Source: Streptomyces katrae (lineage in GTDB: Bacteria; Actinomycetota; Actinomycetes; Streptomycetales; Streptomycetaceae). From it: DNA of 7,090 nucleotides. Position 1 is the stretch's first letter. Each line of letters opens with the position of its first letter. Position numbers and translations under genes: made by a program. The stretch is from assembly GCF_000966975.1 (NCBI RefSeq), contig NZ_JZWV01000792.1, positions 1 to 7,090 of the forward strand, in the 5' to 3' direction. The notes below the pieces were generated by a model, which saw only the letters and a list, made by a program, of their open reading frames with translations, was not told the DNA's origin and did no database searches. Below are positions 5,109-7,090 of the stretch, piece by piece.

Positions 5109-6181
5109 GAACCGACAACGGCAAGACCGACGCCCGCCGCCACCACGACCCGGCGGTGCGCGGTTTCGCCAGCGACAACTACGCCGGGGTCCACCCGGAG
5201 GTGCTCGCGGCCATCGCCCTCGCCAACGAAGGCCATCAGGTCTCCTACGGCGAGGACGACTACACCGAGCACCTCCAGAAGGTGTTCCGCAGCCACTTCG
5301 GTCCGTACGCCGAAGCCTTCCCGGTCTTCAACGGCACGGGCGCCAACGTCACCGCCCTCCAGGCCATGACCGACCGGTGGGGCGCGGTGATCTGCGCCAA
5401 GAGCGCCCACATCAACGTGGACGAGGGCGGCGCGCCCGAGCGGATGGCCGGCATCAAGCTGCTGGCCGTGCCCACTCCGGACGGGAAGCTCACCCCCGAG
5501 CTGATCGACCAGGAGGCCTGGGGCTTCGAGGACGAGCACCGGGCGATGCCCCAGGTCGTCTCGATCACCCAGAACACCGAACTCGGCACGGTCTACACCC
5601 CGGACGAGATCAGGGCGATCTGCGAGCACGCCCACGGCCTCGGCATGAAGGTGCACCTCGACGGCGCCCGGATAGCCAACGCCGCGGCCTCGCTCGACGT
5701 GCCGATGCGCACCTTCACCAACACGGTCGGGGTGGACGTGCTGTCGTACGGCGGCACCAAGAACGGCATGATGTTCGGCGAGGCCGTGGTGGTGCTCAAC
5801 CCGGACGCGGTCCGGCAGATGAAGCACGTCCGCAAGATGTCGATGCAGCTCGCGTCGAAGATGCGCTTCGTCTCGGTGCAGCTCGAAGCGCTGCTCGCCA
5901 AGGACCTGTGGCTGCGCAACGCCCGCCACGGCAACGCGATGGCCCAGCGGCTCGCCGCGGGCGTGCGCGAGACCGACGGGGTGGAGATCCTCTACCCGGT
6001 GCAGGCGAACGCGGTGTTCGCGCGGCTGCCGCACGACGTCACGCGGCGGCTCCAGGAGCGGTACCGCTTCTACTTCTGGGACGAGGCGGCCGGCGACGTC
6101 CGCTGGATGTGCAGCTTCGACACCCGCGAGGAGGACGTCGACGGCTTCCTCCAGGCGCTCAAGGAGGAGCTGGCCCGGTAG
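5105..6181 (+). CDS. Threonine aldolase / beta-eliminating lyase family PLP enzyme
   Basis: A 358-aa fold-type I PLP enzyme of the threonine aldolase branch. Landmarks are FASDNYAG (21-28), FNGTGAN (75-81), SAHINVDEGGAPE (100-112) with the cofactor-stacking His102, TQNTELGTVY (155-164), LDGARIANA (185-193) with Asp186 contacting the PLP ring, and SYGGTKNG (214-221) with Lys219 as the Schiff-base lysine. Family members cleave L-threonine, allo-threonine or other beta-hydroxy amino acids to glycine and an aldehyde, reversibly. The actual substrate is not readable from sequence. The GTG start at 5105 is chosen because it overlaps the SDR stop and gives an N-terminus close to the first conserved motif. 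It has no Shine-Dalgarno of its own, consistent with coupling. An in-frame GTG at 5087 is an alternative. It is the last gene of the cassette before the hairpin at 6210. Confidence 0.88.
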   Translation: MRTDNGKTDARRHHDPAVRGFASDNYAGVHPEVLAAIALANEGHQVSYGEDDYTEHLQKVFRSHFGPYAEAFPVFNGTGANVTALQAMTDRWGAVICAKSAHINVDEGGAPERMAGIKLLAVPTPDGKLTPELIDQEAWGFEDEHRAMPQVVSITQNTELGTVYTPDEIRAICEHAHGLGMKVHLDGARIANAAASLDVPMRTFTNTVGVDVLSYGGTKNGMMFGEAVVVLNPDAVRQMKHVRKMSMQLASKMRFVSVQLEALLAKDLWLRNARHGNAMAQRLAAGVRETDGVEILYPVQANAVFARLPHDVTRRLQERYRFYFWDEAAGDVRWMCSFDTREEDVDGFLQALKEELAR

Positions 6182-6255
6182 GTGCCACTCCGCAGAGTAC
6201 TGAATATTTATGCCTCCGACCGCAAATCTATTGATCTGCGGTCGGAGGCATGCCT
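6182..6255 (+). other. Gap between the aldolase and transglutaminase-like genes
   Basis: This 74-nt gap contains an AT-rich patch (6199-6212, including GAATATTTA), unusual for this DNA, followed by the perfect inverted repeat at 6210-6251. The patch could hold a -10 element for the downstream gene, but no good -35 is visible at the right distance. Confidence 0.4.
6210..6251 (+). promoter_or_regulatory. Perfect 15-bp stem-loop burying the downstream ribosome binding site
   Basis: ATGCCTCCGACCGCA (6210-6224) and TGCGGTCGGAGGCAT (6237-6251) are exact inverted repeats around a 12-nt loop. Inside the loop, ATC (6226-6228) and GAT (6233-6235) could add 3 bp past an A-C mismatch. The right arm contains GGAGG (6244-6248), the ribosome binding site for the ATG at 6256, and the left arm supplies the complementary CCTCC. 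The hairpin could end transcription from the aldolase operon, although no U-tract follows. It could also silence translation of the next gene until opened. Confidence 0.75.
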
Positions 6256-6867
6256 ATGCTGCCGATCATGCAGCTCATCCAGCAAAACCCAGACATACAC
6301 GCCTATTTGGCCTCGAGTGAGGCCATCGACCACTGGCACCCCCTGGTCCAGGAGACCGCCGACGCCCTCTGGAACTCCACCGGCGATGCATATTCATACG
6401 CCGAGGCGGCCTTCGAGTTCGTCCGCGACACCATTCCGCACTCCGCCGACTCCGGCGACATGCGGGTCTCCTGGCGGGCCTCCGACGTACTGAGCACCCG
6501 CAACGGCATCTGCTACGCCAAGTCCCACGCCCTCGTCGCCCTGCTGCGCGCCCAGGGCATCCCCGCGGGCCTCTGCTACCAGTTGCTCGGTGATGACGAC
6601 GGTTTCAACCTGGTACTCCACGGCCTCGTCGCCCTGCGGCTGCCCGGCAGGGAGGAGTGGTCCCGGGTGGACCCGCGCGGCAACAAGCCGGGCGTGGACG
6701 CCCGGTTCAGCCTCGACGTGGAGCGACTCGCCTTCCCCGTACGGCCGGAACTCGGCGAGATCGACCACCCCGGGCTGTACGACGCCCCGCACCCCGCCAC
6801 GCTCAAGGCCCTCCAGGAGTCCGCCGACCGGCCGGAGCTGTGGCGGAATCTGCCGACCTCCCTGTAG
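6256..6867 (+). CDS. Transglutaminase-like cysteine protein
   Basis: A 203-aa protein with the transglutaminase-core pattern: a catalytic Cys86 in RNGICYAKSHALVALLR (82-98), His122 in LVLHGLVAL (119-127) and Asp139 in WSRVDPRGNK (135-144). This is the expected Cys-His-Asp order and spacing. Upstream, ALWNSTGDAYSYAEAAFEFV (37-56) and RASDVLSTRNG (74-84) match the helical lead-in of bacterial transglutaminase-like cysteine hydrolases. It has no signal peptide, so it probably acts in the cytosol. Members may be proteases or amide-modifying enzymes, and the substrate is unknown. ATG 6256 is chosen because GGAGG (6244-6248) lies 7 nt upstream. ATG 6250 would leave 1 nt, and ATG 6268 would leave 19. 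The start region is controlled by the hairpin described at 6210. The 3' end overlaps the opposing MFS gene by 65 bp. Confidence 0.85.
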   Translation: MLPIMQLIQQNPDIHAYLASSEAIDHWHPLVQETADALWNSTGDAYSYAEAAFEFVRDTIPHSADSGDMRVSWRASDVLSTRNGICYAKSHALVALLRAQGIPAGLCYQLLGDDDGFNLVLHGLVALRLPGREEWSRVDPRGNKPGVDARFSLDVERLAFPVRPELGEIDHPGLYDAPHPATLKALQESADRPELWRNLPTSL

Positions 6868-7090
6868 CCGGCACCCGGGCCACCCGCCCGCGCCCCGCCA
6901 CCAGCAGGTGCAGCGCGGCGGCCGCGAGCTGCAGCACGGCGATCCCGAGCAGCAGCGTCCACGGCGGCGCGGCGGCCGCCAGCCCCACCAGGGCGGCCCC
7001 CGTGGAACCAGCCGTCACCTTCAGCCCGGCCCCCAGGGTGAACACCTGCGCCCGCACCGCGCCCGGGGCGTGCTCCGAGCGGATCCGCAG
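6803..7090 (-). CDS. MFS transporter, C-terminal fragment (runs off the right edge)
   Basis: Only the last 95 codons are in the window, and the 5' part lies beyond base 7090. The frame is open to the edge and reads LRIRSEHAPGAVRAQVFTLG at the start, typical of the loop before the penultimate helix of major facilitator superfamily exporters. Two hydrophobic helices follow, at about fragment residues 15-40 and 43-65, as expected for transmembrane helices 11 and 12. A hydrophilic Arg/Pro-rich tail (66-95) ends at TGA (6803-6805). It would be an inner-membrane solute or drug transporter of unknown substrate. The tail overlaps the end of the transglutaminase-like gene on the other strand. Confidence 0.75.
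   Translation of the reverse strand: MRIRSEHAPGAVRAQVFTLGAGLKVTAGSTGAALVGLAAAAPPWTLLLGIAVLQLAAAALHLLVAGRGRVARVPATGRSADSATAPAGRRTPGGP

Noticed and set aside
4784..6034. Long minus-strand open frame (416 aa) opposite the SDR and aldolase genes.
   Set aside because: Same shadow pattern. Two well-supported genes lie on the plus strand.
6250..6255. ATG 6250 as the transglutaminase-like gene start.
   Set aside because: It is one base after GGAGG, too close for initiation. ATG 6256 has a 7-nt spacing.
6210..6320. An ATG at the first base of the 6210 hairpin opens a 36-codon frame overlapping the transglutaminase start.
   Set aside because: There is no ribosome binding site upstream, and the frame has no recognisable sequence. 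The hairpin explains the bases better.

Overview
The window is high-GC DNA (roughly 70% or more), with strong G/C bias at third codon positions, GTG/TTG starts and actinobacterial protein types. It is best explained as Streptomyces or a close relative. No mobile element, RNA gene or CRISPR array is visible, and it reads as chromosomal DNA with compact gene packing.

Layout, left to right. (1) A minus-strand glycerophosphodiester phosphodiesterase-like gene (21-713) keeps the fold's landmarks but lacks two expected metal-binding glutamates. (2) A PadR-type regulator on the minus strand (904-1554) is divergent from a flavin-dependent luciferase-like monooxygenase on the plus strand (1604-2746). 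The 49-bp gap and the padR start codon carry a 19-bp near-perfect palindrome inside a second dyad, a strong candidate operator for both genes. (3) After a 173-bp leader with palindromes and a long stem-loop comes a plus-strand cassette. It holds a 468-aa protein of the DUF6421 type (2920-4326), a short-chain dehydrogenase/reductase (4353-5108) and a PLP-dependent threonine aldolase/beta-eliminating lyase (5105-6181). The last two overlap by 4 bp (GTGA). (4) A perfect 15-bp inverted repeat lies between the aldolase and a transglutaminase-like cysteine protein gene (6256-6867) and buries that gene's Shine-Dalgarno sequence. (5) The C-terminal end of a minus-strand MFS transporter runs off the right edge and overlaps the transglutaminase gene tail to tail.

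How the genes may work together. PadR probably represses itself and the monooxygenase. The three-gene cassette looks like one metabolic unit: an aldolase that makes or cleaves a beta-hydroxy amino acid, a reductase for the carbonyl product, and a DUF6421 protein carrying an HDxxH...EELRCD pattern that resembles a metal site. The pathway is unknown. The most unusual non-coding features are two long stem-loops at translation starts. In the DUF6421 leader, the 19-nt loop is almost exactly filled by a five-codon open frame with its own Shine-Dalgarno. In front of the transglutaminase gene, a perfect stem sequesters the ribosome binding site.
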